In this document: in pieces, positions 44,707-53,537 of the stretch
Layout of the letters: each line of letters starts with the position of its first letter
How positions within the stretch are numbered: position 1 is the first letter of the stretch
From: Pseudomonas serbica
GTDB taxonomy: Bacteria > Pseudomonadota > Gammaproteobacteria > Pseudomonadales > Pseudomonadaceae
Length of the DNA: 58,714 nt
Direction of reading: 5' to 3'
Assembly (NCBI RefSeq): GCF_028823535.1
Contig: NZ_JAQIYM010000024.1
Location: 1 to 58,714 of the forward strand
Translations under genes and position numbers: made by a program
Notes under the pieces: generated by a model
What the model saw: the letters and a program-made list of their open reading frames with translations, nothing else
Told to the model about the DNA's origin: nothing
Databases searched by the model: none

Positions 44707-45549
44707 TCACCGTTTTGGAAAGTCTCGCCAGGCTTGCCAGTCAATGCCGGCAATCCCCAGGGGTTGCAGTTGTTCACGCCAGGCATTGCTCTGGTGTTGC
44801 AACTGCGCGGTCGACGCGCCGGCCCAGGACTCCGTGGCATCCAGTTGTGGCTCCGTGCTTTGGGCGAGGCGAAACTGCAGATCGGGCCAGCGCTGGGCGA
44901 TCTGCTCTGCCATTCGTGCGCTGTTTTTCGGGTTGCGGGTATAAATCATCAGGCTGACCTGACGCACACCCGCGTCGGGAAGCCCGCATGGCACACAGGT
45001 GTGTCCGGGCTTGGCGGCAGCGAACCAGCGATGATGGCTGGAAATCTCGACTGGCCATGGGCTCTCTCGGGAAGCCACGCGCAAGGTCTCGAGCAAATCC
45101 TGCAAACGCTGGTCAGGCACCGGCACGCCCAGTTGCTCGACCTCCAGGTCGAGGTGCAGGCTGGTGAATGAAAGCCCTTTGAATTTGTCCAGCAGGTCAG
45201 TCAGTTGATGGCGTTCCTGTGGCTTCAACCACTCTGGATCGCCCAGCAAAAGGCTCACTTGTATGCCTTCGCCAGGCGCGTCCTGCAGCAATTGCGCCAG
45301 GCGTTGGCGCGTGGTGGCGAAGTCCTTGATCTGTGCGCCCGTAAGGCCAAGGTAGATCTTGTCCATCCCGGCCTTGCGCAGTGCCGTCAGTTCAACCGCC
45401 CGCTGCCCGGGATCGAGCAACGCCTCGCTGTCCCACACATAGCTGGCCTGGGACCACTTTTGCGCTTGCGCCGCTTGAAGCGTCATGGGGTGTACCGTCA
45501 GCATCACAGGGGACATCCACAGCGTCACGACCAGCAATAGCGAGCGCAT
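44707..45549 (-). CDS. Exported protein of the polysaccharide operon, unknown (possible glycosidase fold)
   Basis: A 280-aa protein starting at ATG 45549, 1 base after the synthase stop, with GAGGTTC upstream. It has a signal peptide (RSLLLVVTLWMSPVMLTV, cleavage around AAQA). The mature part alternates strands and helices in a TIM-barrel-like rhythm (MDKIYLGLTGAQ, IQVSLLLGDPEWL, SLHLDLEVEQLG, WPVEISSHHRWF, VSLMIYTRN). Polysaccharide operons often include a periplasmic hydrolase or deacetylase, and an acidic cluster (HLDLEVE) could be catalytic. I cannot name the family. Confidence 0.75.
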   Translation of the reverse strand: MRSLLLVVTLWMSPVMLTVHPMTLQAAQAQKWSQASYVWDSEALLDPGQRAVELTALRKAGMDKIYLGLTGAQIKDFATTRQRLAQLLQDAPGEGIQVSLLLGDPEWLKPQERHQLTDLLDKFKGLSFTSLHLDLEVEQLGVPVPDQRLQDLLETLRVASRESPWPVEISSHHRWFAAAKPGHTCVPCGLPDAGVRQVSLMIYTRNPKNSARMAEQIAQRWPDLQFRLAQSTEPQLDATESWAGASTAQLQHQSNAWREQLQPLGIAGIDWQAWRDFPKR

Positions 45550-45550
45550 A

Positions 45551-46879
45551 TCAGAACCTCGTGGCGCGCTTGAGCACCCACCAGGGTGCCATCGAGCTTT
45601 CTTCATGGCCGCGACGGAAGATCTCATTAAGCATGGCCACGACGCTCCAGCACCGCAGCAGGAGCATGAACAGCGGGAAGAAAGGCACCAGCAACCCCAG
45701 CACCATGTCCTGTCGTGGCCGGTCGGACACCATCACCAACATGGCGATGAACATCAGCAGGGTGATCGTCAGGTACAGCACATAGATCAGCGCAAACAGA
45801 AACAACAGCGTCTTGCCCGGCAGGATGAACAAGGCCAGCAAGGTGTAGATGAAGATGACGAACGGCAGCACCAACTGAAAGAAGAAGCCTGTGAGCAGGA
45901 TCATCAGGAACGTGCGCCAGCCCAGTAAATGGGGGCTGATGTTGCGGTTGTGCTTTCTGATGTAGAGAAAAAACAGGTCGCCGTCCCAACGCAAGCGCTG
46001 CATCAGGAACTGGCTGAGCGTCGCCGGTGCATCGGTGTGCCCTACCGCTTCGGGCTCGAATGGAATCCTCAGGTCATGCCGCTTGAAGTAGCTCTTGATG
46101 CGCAACGTCAGGTCCAGGTCTTCAGCGGTGTGAGTGTTCCAGCCACCGATTTTCACCAGGAAACTGCGGCGGAACGCGCCAAAGGCGCCGGAGACGTTAT
46201 TGACCAGGTTCCATTCGGCCAGGCCGATCTTCGACATGTGGATCGACAGCAGATACTCCAGCGCCTGCATGGCTGTCACCCACGAGCCCCAGACATTGCG
46301 CACCCGCAGGCTACCGGCGACCGCAGGTACGGCGGGGTCCTCGAAATGCCGCACGATGGAGGCAACCATGTTGTTGTCGAAGGAGGTATCGCCATCGAGC
46401 GCCATCACGATTTCACCGCCGGCCAGCGACAAGCCGGCGTTCAGGGACGACACCCTGCCGCCCCTCTGCCATTTGGCGATCGGTCGTAAATGTCGCTTGG
46501 GGTATAACTGCGGGTCCACGTTGAAACTGCGAACGGCGCTGAGCGTCGCCTGGTTTACCGTGGCGCCGTCCACCACCGGAATCATCTCGATGTGGCCGTC
46601 ATAGGTCTGTTCGCACAGGCTCAACAGCGTGGTCTGAACGTCCATGCCTTCGCTGTAGCAGGTAATGATGCAAGAGACCTTCGGCCGATAGACGCTGATC
46701 TTCGGCACACTGGTACGTCGACGGGTGAACCAGCGCAATACGCCCAGCATCACCATGATCATCATCGGTAATTCAAACATCAGGAACGCCGGAAAAAGCA
46801 TGTAGAACAGTCGGCTCATTCCATCCGGCCCGGCGAGCGCACTGAGTGCGTCCAAGAGTTGCTCGAGGAAAGGGCTCAT
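45551..46879 (-). CDS. Processive GT2 polysaccharide synthase
   Basis: A 442-aa membrane glycosyltransferase. The cytoplasmic GT-A domain has SCIITCYSEG, the metal motif ALDGDTSF, the acceptor/base motif HTAEDLDLTL and the processive signature MQRLRWDGD. Two N-terminal helices and four or five C-terminal helices surround it, as in PgaC, Alg8 or hyaluronan synthase. It would polymerise and extrude a polymer across the inner membrane. No PilZ domain is present, so any c-di-GMP control would need another protein. It overlaps the upstream regulator gene by 4 bases. Confidence 0.9.
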   Translation of the reverse strand: MSPFLEQLLDALSALAGPDGMSRLFYMLFPAFLMFELPMMIMVMLGVLRWFTRRRTSVPKISVYRPKVSCIITCYSEGMDVQTTLLSLCEQTYDGHIEMIPVVDGATVNQATLSAVRSFNVDPQLYPKRHLRPIAKWQRGGRVSSLNAGLSLAGGEIVMALDGDTSFDNNMVASIVRHFEDPAVPAVAGSLRVRNVWGSWVTAMQALEYLLSIHMSKIGLAEWNLVNNVSGAFGAFRRSFLVKIGGWNTHTAEDLDLTLRIKSYFKRHDLRIPFEPEAVGHTDAPATLSQFLMQRLRWDGDLFFLYIRKHNRNISPHLLGWRTFLMILLTGFFFQLVLPFVIFIYTLLALFILPGKTLLFLFALIYVLYLTITLLMFIAMLVMVSDRPRQDMVLGLLVPFFPLFMLLLRCWSVVAMLNEIFRRGHEESSMAPWWVLKRATRF

Positions 46880-48273
46880 GGCGTATCACCCAGCTCACCG
46901 GCCATGCGCGCCAGTAACAGTTCGCCATCTTCCTGATCAAGTAGATCCTGGGGTGCGGTGATGCTGATGACGCGCAAGGTAATGTCGCTGACCTCCGGCG
47001 CCGAGAACAGTTCGGCGATTCGGCCCAGGCGCTGCTTGACGATATCCAGCCCCTTCTCGTCGGTATGGGGCAGCATGATCCAGAAGAACTCTTCGGTACT
47101 GCGAGAGCAGCGATCCGTTTCCCTGACGGACTCCTTCAAGCGATCGGCGACGCTATCGATGAAGGCATGCCCGCGTTGTTCACCCAGGTGCGACAACGTA
47201 CCGGCCAGGTTGACGAAGCGCAGACCGATCAGGGAAAACTCAGGCACCGGATGGCGGCGCACAATCTGCATTTGCCAAGTCAGCAGATCATAGAAATCCT
47301 TGCCACCCAGCAGATTGAGCTTGCCGAAATGCTGTGCCGACTTTTCACTGAATTCCTGGCGGCAACGGAAACGCCCGGCCTCGGACAGGCGGAAATCCCT
47401 GACTTCGCGTATGCGCAACTTGTCCGGCGTGTGTGACAGGCCGCAATCCAGGCAGCGCGCCTGCACCTCGGCGTCGACGAAAAACGCCTGGCATGAGCGA
47501 CAGCGATAGTTCTCCATCGGACGGTCGTAATCGCTGCCAATGTGACGCAGCCGATTCAGGCAGTTGGGGCACAGCAACACCCCGTCCTTGAGAAATGACT
47601 CCTGCGCTCCGACATGCCCACAGGTAAAGCAGTGCAAGGAAGGTTGCCGAGCAATGTCCATCGACTGGCATTCGGTGCACACATCAATGTAATTGAGCCG
47701 CCCCGAACCACAATCGGAACACAGGCGGACGCGGTCGATCAGGACCCCCTCTTCCAGCCAGTCCTGTTGCACCATCAGGCTGAGCCATACAAACGCGTTG
47801 ACCTGCTCGCTATCTGCCAGGGCGTCCAGCAGTGGATAGCGATAGTGCTGAGGCACCTCCGGATCGCGCAGGGCAACCACCTGGGCACCGTCGCGCAACC
47901 ACAGCCAGGACAGCACCCGACTTTCGAAGCGTTCCGGTGCGGAGCCATGACTGAACAGCCCGAAGCGTTCCTGCCACACGCCCCAGAGCCTTTTTATTTC
48001 GCCGGTTTCCACAGGACACGCGCCATCGCCCAAGGCTTCGCACCAGCCATCCTGATCCCGGCAGCAGTAAATGAGCGTGTAGCGGTAAGGGGGAAGCGAG
48101 CGCAATTTTCGAAGGACTTTCCCGGCGTACACGGCTGGCATGTCCAGCAGCACCACATCAAATGCATCGGCAGCCAGCAAGCTGCCCAGATCGGTAAAGT
48201 GCTCAAGCTCTGGAAGGTTCAGGCTCGGAACTCTATTACCGAATATCGCAACCCGAGGATTTAAAGTTGGCAT
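46876..48273 (-). CDS. REC-like / zinc-ribbon (TackOD1-type) / degenerate GGDEF protein
   Basis: A 465-aa cytoplasmic protein. Residues 1-80 look like a degenerate receiver (AFDVVLLDMPAVYAGKVL). Residues 185-285 carry six CxxC pairs (LCSDC, VCTEC, HCFTC, LCPNC, RCRSC, RCLDC), enough for three zinc ribbons, as in TackOD1-type modules. The C-terminal 130 residues have the GGDEF fold pattern (EFSLIGLRFVNLAG, AFIDSVADRLKES), but the signature is replaced by STEEFF, so cyclase activity should be lost. The RxxD inhibitory-site motif RETD is kept at the proper distance. That combination fits a c-di-GMP receptor such as PelD. It is the first gene of the operon. Confidence 0.8.
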   Translation of the reverse strand: MPTLNPRVAIFGNRVPSLNLPELEHFTDLGSLLAADAFDVVLLDMPAVYAGKVLRKLRSLPPYRYTLIYCCRDQDGWCEALGDGACPVETGEIKRLWGVWQERFGLFSHGSAPERFESRVLSWLWLRDGAQVVALRDPEVPQHYRYPLLDALADSEQVNAFVWLSLMVQQDWLEEGVLIDRVRLCSDCGSGRLNYIDVCTECQSMDIARQPSLHCFTCGHVGAQESFLKDGVLLCPNCLNRLRHIGSDYDRPMENYRCRSCQAFFVDAEVQARCLDCGLSHTPDKLRIREVRDFRLSEAGRFRCRQEFSEKSAQHFGKLNLLGGKDFYDLLTWQMQIVRRHPVPEFSLIGLRFVNLAGTLSHLGEQRGHAFIDSVADRLKESVRETDRCSRSTEEFFWIMLPHTDEKGLDIVKQRLGRIAELFSAPEVSDITLRVISITAPQDLLDQEDGELLLARMAGELGDTP

Positions 48274-48768
48274 GACGCACGTCCTCTACAAACAGACAAG
48301 TGCGGGTTAATTGGAGGTGGAACACTAGCATCACATTTGTGAAACGTGTGGATTATTATGAAGTTATTTTTTGACAAGCCCAGCGTCAAAAATTCTTCAC
48401 CACTCGTCGCCAAATCCTGCTGTTACTTTCACGCACAGGAAATCACGGAAGAAGTATTAATAATTATCTATTATTCATAGAGTTACACCGCTCTTATAAT
48501 AACAAGACTTATTAATTCCCAGTAAATAACTAAGCGCTAAAATTGATAGCCCTTGGCCATCCGCGAGCAACTGAGAGCCCTTATCAAATACTTGATTAAA
48601 TGAACTGGATCCATATTGCCACGCCGTACAGCATACGAAACTATAAATTCAATTTTTTTTATATCAGTCCGACCAACGCTTATAATCAAACAAACGCCGA
48701 CGCAGAATAGTTTCAATAATGAGACGGCCACTATTTTAACATCAACTAAATAAATAACCGGGTTAATA
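48274..48768. promoter_or_regulatory. AT-rich non-coding region upstream of the polysaccharide operon
   Basis: These 495 bases are strongly AT-rich compared with both flanks and hold no supported gene. Near the operon start there is a 17-bp imperfect palindrome, CACATTTGTGAAACGTG (48332-48348), and on the minus strand TTGTCA with a poor TAATCC about 16 bases on, a weak sigma-70 candidate. AT-rich silencing proteins would be expected to bind here. Confidence 0.45.
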
Positions 48769-49662
48769 TTAAAAAGGAACGCAAACATCCCTTAGGCAAC
48801 TACGCAACCATCGATGTACTGGATCGGCATCCAGTCGAGGATGCCAGATCATCGCCAGGGTAAATTCCGGGAGCGAAAATGGCAGCACGAAGCTGTGCAT
48901 GCCGGACCTAAGATTGGCGGTATGCCGCTCGGGCACGGTGGCGATCAGGTCGCTCGCCCTGGCCAGCGCCAGTGCGGTCGAGAAACCGCCGACCTCGGTT
49001 GCGATGTTCCGCTGCAAACCGAGCGCCCCCAAGGCTTCGTCAATCGGCCCCTTGTCCGTCCCCCTCCGTGAAACGCTGATGTGAGCGTGCGCGACAAAGC
49101 GCTCGGGCGATAGCTTGCCGTCGCACAGTGGATGCTCCGCGCGCACCACACCGACCCATCGATCGCGGAACAAGCCTTGGGTACGCAGTTCCGGGCTCGC
49201 GGTATTGGCTACCACGCCGGTTTCCAGATCGACCGAGCCGTCGCGCAATGCCGTGCTGTCCTTGTCGATTTTGGGCAAGAAGCGCAGGCGTATGCCCGGC
49301 GCCTGTTCGGCGACGCGGGCGATCAGTGCGGCACCGAAGTTTTCGACAAAACCTTCGCTGCTACGCAAGGTGAAAGTGCGCGACACCCGCAGGAGGTTGG
49401 GTTGCTCGGCCGGGCGTAGCACCGCTTCAGCGTCCTGCACCAGCTGCGCGACCCGCTCACGCAACTCCAGCGCCCGCGGCGTAGGCACCAGGCCCCGGCC
49501 GGCCCTGACCAGCAGCGGATCGCCCGTGGTCTCGCGCAACCGCGCCAGCGCCCTGCTCATCGCCGAGGGGCTCAGGCGCAGGCGTTTGGCGGCCCGGGCG
49601 ACACTGCCTTCCGCCAGTAGCACATCGAGGGTGATCAACAGGTTGAGATCGGGAGTGGACAT
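48769..49662 (-). CDS. LysR-type transcriptional regulator
   Basis: A 297-aa LysR protein with the helix-turn-helix in SVARAAKRLRLSPSAMSRAL and LRETTGDPLLVRAGRGLVPT, which places it with the NodD/LinR-like subgroup having the TP.A.ELR segment. It starts at ATG 49662; the in-frame ATG at 49701 lies over the shared promoter. It is divergent from the MFS gene, which it most likely controls. Confidence 0.92.
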   Translation of the reverse strand: MSTPDLNLLITLDVLLAEGSVARAAKRLRLSPSAMSRALARLRETTGDPLLVRAGRGLVPTPRALELRERVAQLVQDAEAVLRPAEQPNLLRVSRTFTLRSSEGFVENFGAALIARVAEQAPGIRLRFLPKIDKDSTALRDGSVDLETGVVANTASPELRTQGLFRDRWVGVVRAEHPLCDGKLSPERFVAHAHISVSRRGTDKGPIDEALGALGLQRNIATEVGGFSTALALARASDLIATVPERHTANLRSGMHSFVLPFSLPEFTLAMIWHPRLDADPVHRWLRSCLRDVCVPF

Positions 49663-49696
49663 GCGTGGCCCCAGGGTCGGTTGATATGGCGTTGTA

Positions 49697-49713
49697 TGCA
49701 CGTAATAAGTGCA
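49697..49713. promoter_or_regulatory. Probable LysR binding site in the divergent LysR/MFS promoter
   Basis: TGCAC-GTAATAA-GTGCA is a perfect 17-bp interrupted dyad 34 bases from the LysR start and 82 bases from the MFS start. Its size, symmetry and place match LysR recognition sites. Confidence 0.65.
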
Positions 49714-49795
49714 AACCGTGCGCCTTCCGCCATGTTAGGCCCCGGCGTAGATTTCGGGTAGCTCCGATCGGGAGTGGCCAGAACAGGGGAATACC

Positions 49796-51058
49796 ATGAA
49801 TAACGAACCCGCAGTCGCGGCAATAGCTCAACCCACACGCTCGGTGAAAGGCGCGCTGGCCAGCCTGTCGTTGGCGATGTTGTTGTCGTCCCTCGGTACC
49901 AGCATCGCCAATGTCGGCCTGCCTTCTTTGGCTCAGGCATTCAGCGCATCCTTTCAACAGGTGCAGTGGGTGGTCATCGCCTACCTGCTGGCCATCACCC
50001 TCTCGATTGTCAGCGTCGGTCGCCTCGGTGACCTTGTCGGTCGGCGCCGCCTGCTGCTGTCCGGCATTGGCTTGTTCACCCTGGCGTCAGCGTTGTGCGG
50101 CCTGGCGCCCAATCTTGACCTGCTGATCGCGGCCAGAGCGCTACAAGGCCTGGGCGCAGCGGTAATGATGGCGCTGACCCTGGCGTTCGTCGGCGATACG
50201 GTGGCCAAGGACAAATCCGGTGGCGCCATGGGGCTGCTGGGGAGCATGTCCGCCATGGGCACCGCGACAGGCCCGGCGCTCGGCGGTGTGCTGATCGGCG
50301 GGTTCGGCTGGCGCTGGATTTTCTTTATCAGCGTGCCCCTGGGCGTACTGACCTGGCTGTTCGCGCAACGCTACCTGCCCGAGGATCGCCCGCGGCAAAC
50401 CGGGCGTACGGGTTTCGATTCGCTGGGCACGGTGTTACTGGCCCTGTTGCGCAATAGCCGACTCAGCGGCAGCCTGGCCATGAGCCTGCTGGTGACCACC
50501 GTGATGATGGCGACGTTGCTGGTCGGGCCGTTCTACTTGGCGCAGACGCTGCGGTTGACGGCGGTGGCGATTGGCCTGGTGCTGTCGGTCGGGCCGCTGG
50601 TCGCCGCGCTGACCGGTGTGCCCGCCGGGCGCCTGGTCGATCGTTGCGGGGCCCCTGGCATGACCCTCGCCGGGCTCCTGGGCATGGCGCTTGGCTGCTG
50701 CCTGTTGTCAGTGCTGCCCGAAACGCTGGGCGTCGGCGGCTACCTCGCGTCCATGGTCGTTATCACCTTGGGGTATGCGCTGTTCCAGACTGCCAACAAC
50801 ACCGCCGTGATGCTCGGCGTGCTGCCCGAACAACGCGGTGTGGTGTCCGGCCTGCTCAACCTGTCGCGTAACCTGGGCCTGGTCACCGGGGCCTCGGCGA
50901 TGGGCGCCGTGTTTGCCCTGGCCTCCAAGGCGGTCGATATCGGCACCGCGCAGCCGCAGGCCATTGCCAGCGGCATGCGCACGACCTTCCTGGTCGCGCT
51001 GGGGCTGATCGTCGTCGCCTGCCTGATCGCGTGGCGCAGGCAGGCAGAGTCGCAGTAA
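49796..51058 (+). CDS. MFS drug transporter, DHA2-like, apparently with an internal deletion
   Basis: A 420-aa transporter with MFS motifs VGRLGDLVGRRRLLLSG (motif A) and GTATGPALGGVLIGGFGWRW (motif C). DHA2 members have 14 helices and about 470 residues. Here FDSLGTVLLAL runs straight into LLRNSRLSGSLAMSLLV, which in relatives are separated by roughly 50 residues including the two central helices. The frame is kept, leaving about 12 helices. It could still work as a 12-helix pump, but the loss is unusual. The start at 49796 follows a weak GGGGAA ribosome site. Confidence 0.88.
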   Translation: MNNEPAVAAIAQPTRSVKGALASLSLAMLLSSLGTSIANVGLPSLAQAFSASFQQVQWVVIAYLLAITLSIVSVGRLGDLVGRRRLLLSGIGLFTLASALCGLAPNLDLLIAARALQGLGAAVMMALTLAFVGDTVAKDKSGGAMGLLGSMSAMGTATGPALGGVLIGGFGWRWIFFISVPLGVLTWLFAQRYLPEDRPRQTGRTGFDSLGTVLLALLRNSRLSGSLAMSLLVTTVMMATLLVGPFYLAQTLRLTAVAIGLVLSVGPLVAALTGVPAGRLVDRCGAPGMTLAGLLGMALGCCLLSVLPETLGVGGYLASMVVITLGYALFQTANNTAVMLGVLPEQRGVVSGLLNLSRNLGLVTGASAMGAVFALASKAVDIGTAQPQAIASGMRTTFLVALGLIVVACLIAWRRQAESQ

Positions 51059-51064
51059 GGGCGC

Positions 51065-51514
51065 TTACTGCTCCAGCACCACCAGCGGCGTGTCTTTCTT
51101 GACGATGTAGGTCGCCAGTTCCGACCCCTTGCCCTGGCCGATGTTTTTGGCCACATGGGCGGTGCCTGCCGGAATGTACAGGGAGTCACCGGCCTTGAGC
51201 GTCACGGCCGGTTGCCCTTCGAGTTGATATTCGAACGTACCCTCGATGACGTAGGCCACCTCTACGCCGGGGTGCGAATGTTTCGGCGACACCACGCCCG
51301 CATCGAAGTCCACGCGCACCTGAATGACTTCGCGCCCGGCGACATCGAGGTCGCGGCGCACCAGGTCGGTACGCGAAAGGCCGGCCTGCCAGTTTTTCGC
51401 CGGCGGCTGGCCTGACTCCTGAGCCTGGGCAAGGCCGGTGAAAGCGCCGAGAGTCGCGGTGATCAGGGCAACGCCGAGCAGGCCTGCCGCATGGCGGGTA
51501 GGGATTCGGGACAT
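51065..51514 (-). CDS. Periplasmic cupin protein
   Basis: A 149-aa protein with a signal peptide (AAGLLGVALITATLGAFT, cleavage after AQA) and a single cupin domain. Metal-binding residues are in SPKHSHPGVEVAYVIEG and IPAGTAHVAKN. The start at 51514 has GGAG upstream. Small exported cupins of this type are common in Pseudomonas and have no fixed function. It converges on the MFS gene with only 6 bases between the stops. The 377-base gap to the right (51515-51891) holds the promoter of the ABC operon and no gene. Confidence 0.87.
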   Translation of the reverse strand: MSRIPTRHAAGLLGVALITATLGAFTGLAQAQESGQPPAKNWQAGLSRTDLVRRDLDVAGREVIQVRVDFDAGVVSPKHSHPGVEVAYVIEGTFEYQLEGQPAVTLKAGDSLYIPAGTAHVAKNIGQGKGSELATYIVKKDTPLVVLEQ

Positions 51515-51769
51515 GGTGATTCTCCAGTGAGCGCAAGGTAAAAGCCGTTGTGCGGCCGTTGCATTACGCGCTCGCCATGTATCGCCTGCGTGTCCCGCCA
51601 CCCCGGCTTTTGTATGCCAACGTAGCTGGATGAAGGGTGGATACGTTGCGATACGCATTCACCCCGAGCTCCTTGCGGATGATCGGGCGAACCCGACTCT
51701 TCGTATCCACCGAACGGTGACGTAACGTCGCCCCCCCGCCGAATAATGAATCAACGGCAGGACATGAGC

Positions 51770-51797
51770 GCGACAAAGCCACGGCAACGCTTATAAT
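51770..51797 (+). promoter_or_regulatory. Sigma-70 promoter candidate for the PhnD-type operon
   Basis: GCGACA, a 16-base spacer and a consensus TATAAT (51792-51797), about 95 bases ahead of the binding-protein start. The -10 is perfect and the -35 matches the GACA half. Confidence 0.5.
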
Positions 51798-51891
51798 CGC
51801 CGCACGTCGTCTACCCTCAAAAAGCGCCTGACCGTTATCCATGCGGGTCCGGCGCTGGCAAATACTTGCGCTAATGAACCGGAGAACTTTC

Positions 51892-52743
51892 ATGCTCAAA
51901 CGCACCCTGGCATTGGCTGTCGGCTTGTCCCTGTGTTTTACCACCCTGCTGGCACAGGCCGCCGACGTCCTCAAGGTCAGCGCCATTCCCGATGAAGCCC
52001 CCACCGAACTGCTGCGCAAGTTCCAGCCCCTGGGCACTTATCTGGAACAGCAGTTGGGCATGAAGGTCGAGTTCGTGCCGGTGAGTGACTACCCGGCCGT
52101 GGTCGAGGCACTGGCCACCGATCGGATCGACATGGCCTGGCTCGGCGGGTTCACCTTCGTCCAGGCGCGGCTGAAAACCGGCAATGCCATTCCCCTGGTG
52201 CAGCGTGAACAGGATGCGCAGTTCACCAGCAAGTTCATCACCGCCGACCCGAACGTCAAATCCCTCGCCGACCTCAAGGGCAAGACCTTTGCCTTCGGCT
52301 CGGTGTCTTCGACCTCCGGCAGCCTGATGCCGCGTTATTTCATGCTGCAGGACGGCATCAAGCCGGAAACTTTCTTCAGTCGCGTGGGCTACTCCGGCGC
52401 CCATGACGCCACCGTGGCCTGGGTCCAGGCGGGCAAGGTCGATGCCGGTGTGCTGAACGCCAGCGTCTGGGAAAAACTGGTCAAGGCCGGCAAGGTCGAC
52501 ACCGACAAGGTCAAGGTCTTCGCCACCACGCCGGCTTACTACGACTACAACTGGACCGTGCGCGGCACCCTCGACCCGGCGCTGGCGGCGAAGATCAAGG
52601 CCGCGTTCCTCGCGCTCGATCCGGCGAACCCCGAGCAGAAAGCCATCCTCGACTTGCAGGCAGCCAGTCGTTTCATCGAGACCAAGCCTGAGAACTACAA
52701 GGGCATCGAGGAAGCCGCACGCGCCGCCGACCTGCTCAAATGA
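51892..52743 (+). CDS. PhnD-like ABC substrate-binding protein
   Basis: A 283-aa periplasmic protein with a signal peptide (LKRTLALAVGLSLCFTTLLA, cleavage before ADV) and GGAG upstream. The PhnD-family core includes SAIPDEAPTELLRKFQPLG, DMAWLGGFTFVQAR and GSVSSTSGSLMPRYF. Members bind oxyanions or phosphonates: phosphonate, phosphite or, in Pseudomonas annotations of close relatives, possibly selenate. No phosphonate-degrading genes are in the window, so the ligand is open. The stop overlaps the ATPase start by 4 bases. Confidence 0.88.
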   Translation: MLKRTLALAVGLSLCFTTLLAQAADVLKVSAIPDEAPTELLRKFQPLGTYLEQQLGMKVEFVPVSDYPAVVEALATDRIDMAWLGGFTFVQARLKTGNAIPLVQREQDAQFTSKFITADPNVKSLADLKGKTFAFGSVSSTSGSLMPRYFMLQDGIKPETFFSRVGYSGAHDATVAWVQAGKVDAGVLNASVWEKLVKAGKVDTDKVKVFATTPAYYDYNWTVRGTLDPALAAKIKAAFLALDPANPEQKAILDLQAASRFIETKPENYKGIEEAARAADLLK

Positions 52744-53537
52744 CATTGCACCTGACCCGGGTCAGCCTCAGCCACGCCAATGGCGTACAGGCGCTGCGTA
52801 GCCTGGACCTGCACATCGAAGCCGGTGAACAGGTCGCCATCATCGGCCCGTCCGGCGCGGGCAAGTCGAGCCTGCTCCACGTACTCGCCACCGGCCTGAA
52901 ACCGAGTAGCGGCGAGCTGCAATTGCTTGGCGAAAATGCCTGGCAGTTGTCTGCCCGCCAGCGTCAGCACCTGCGTGCACGCATCGGCCTGGTTCATCAG
53001 TCGCCTCCCTTGCCACCGCGTCAGCGGGTGGTCACGGCGGTGCTGGCCGGAAAGCTCGGCCAGTGGGGATTGGGCAAAAGCTTGCTGAACCTGCTGCATC
53101 CACTGGATATTGCGGGAGCACGCGCGGCGTTGGCCCGGCTGGACCTGGGCGATAAATTATTCGCCCAGTGCCAACAGCTGTCCGGCGGACAACTGCAGCG
53201 GGTCGGCATTGCCCGGGTGTTGTACCAGGCGCCCGAGGTATTGCTGGCCGACGAGCCCGTATCGGCGATGGACCCGGTCCTGGCTGCGCACACACTTTGC
53301 GTCCTGTGCCGCCATGCACGCAAGCACGACGTCACCCTGGTCGCCAGCCTGCACGCGGTGGAGCTGGCCCTGGCGCATTTTTCGCGGATCATCGGCTTGC
53401 GTGACGGGCAGATCCTGTTCGACCTTGCGCCCGATGCAGTCGATCGCGAGTTGCTCGACAGACTCTACGCCAACGAACAGCTGCAATCGCCAGCGATTGC
53501 CGTGACGCCCTTGGCTGTGCAGATCCCCCGATGCTGA
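52740..53537 (+). CDS. PhnC-like ABC transporter ATPase
   Basis: A 265-aa ATPase with Walker A GPSGAGKSSLLHVLA, signature LSGGQLQRVGIARVL and Walker B VLLADEPVSAMDP, all intact. Start and stop are both coupled to the neighbouring genes. It serves the two permeases that follow. Confidence 0.92.
   Translation: MTLHLTRVSLSHANGVQALRSLDLHIEAGEQVAIIGPSGAGKSSLLHVLATGLKPSSGELQLLGENAWQLSARQRQHLRARIGLVHQSPPLPPRQRVVTAVLAGKLGQWGLGKSLLNLLHPLDIAGARAALARLDLGDKLFAQCQQLSGGQLQRVGIARVLYQAPEVLLADEPVSAMDPVLAAHTLCVLCRHARKHDVTLVASLHAVELALAHFSRIIGLRDGQILFDLAPDAVDRELLDRLYANEQLQSPAIAVTPLAVQIPRC

Noticed and set aside
48537..48788. 83-aa minus-strand ORF in the AT-rich region before the EPS operon
   Set aside because: It overlaps the LysR 3' end, has no family similarity, and stop-poor frames are expected there by chance. 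A real small membrane protein cannot be excluded.
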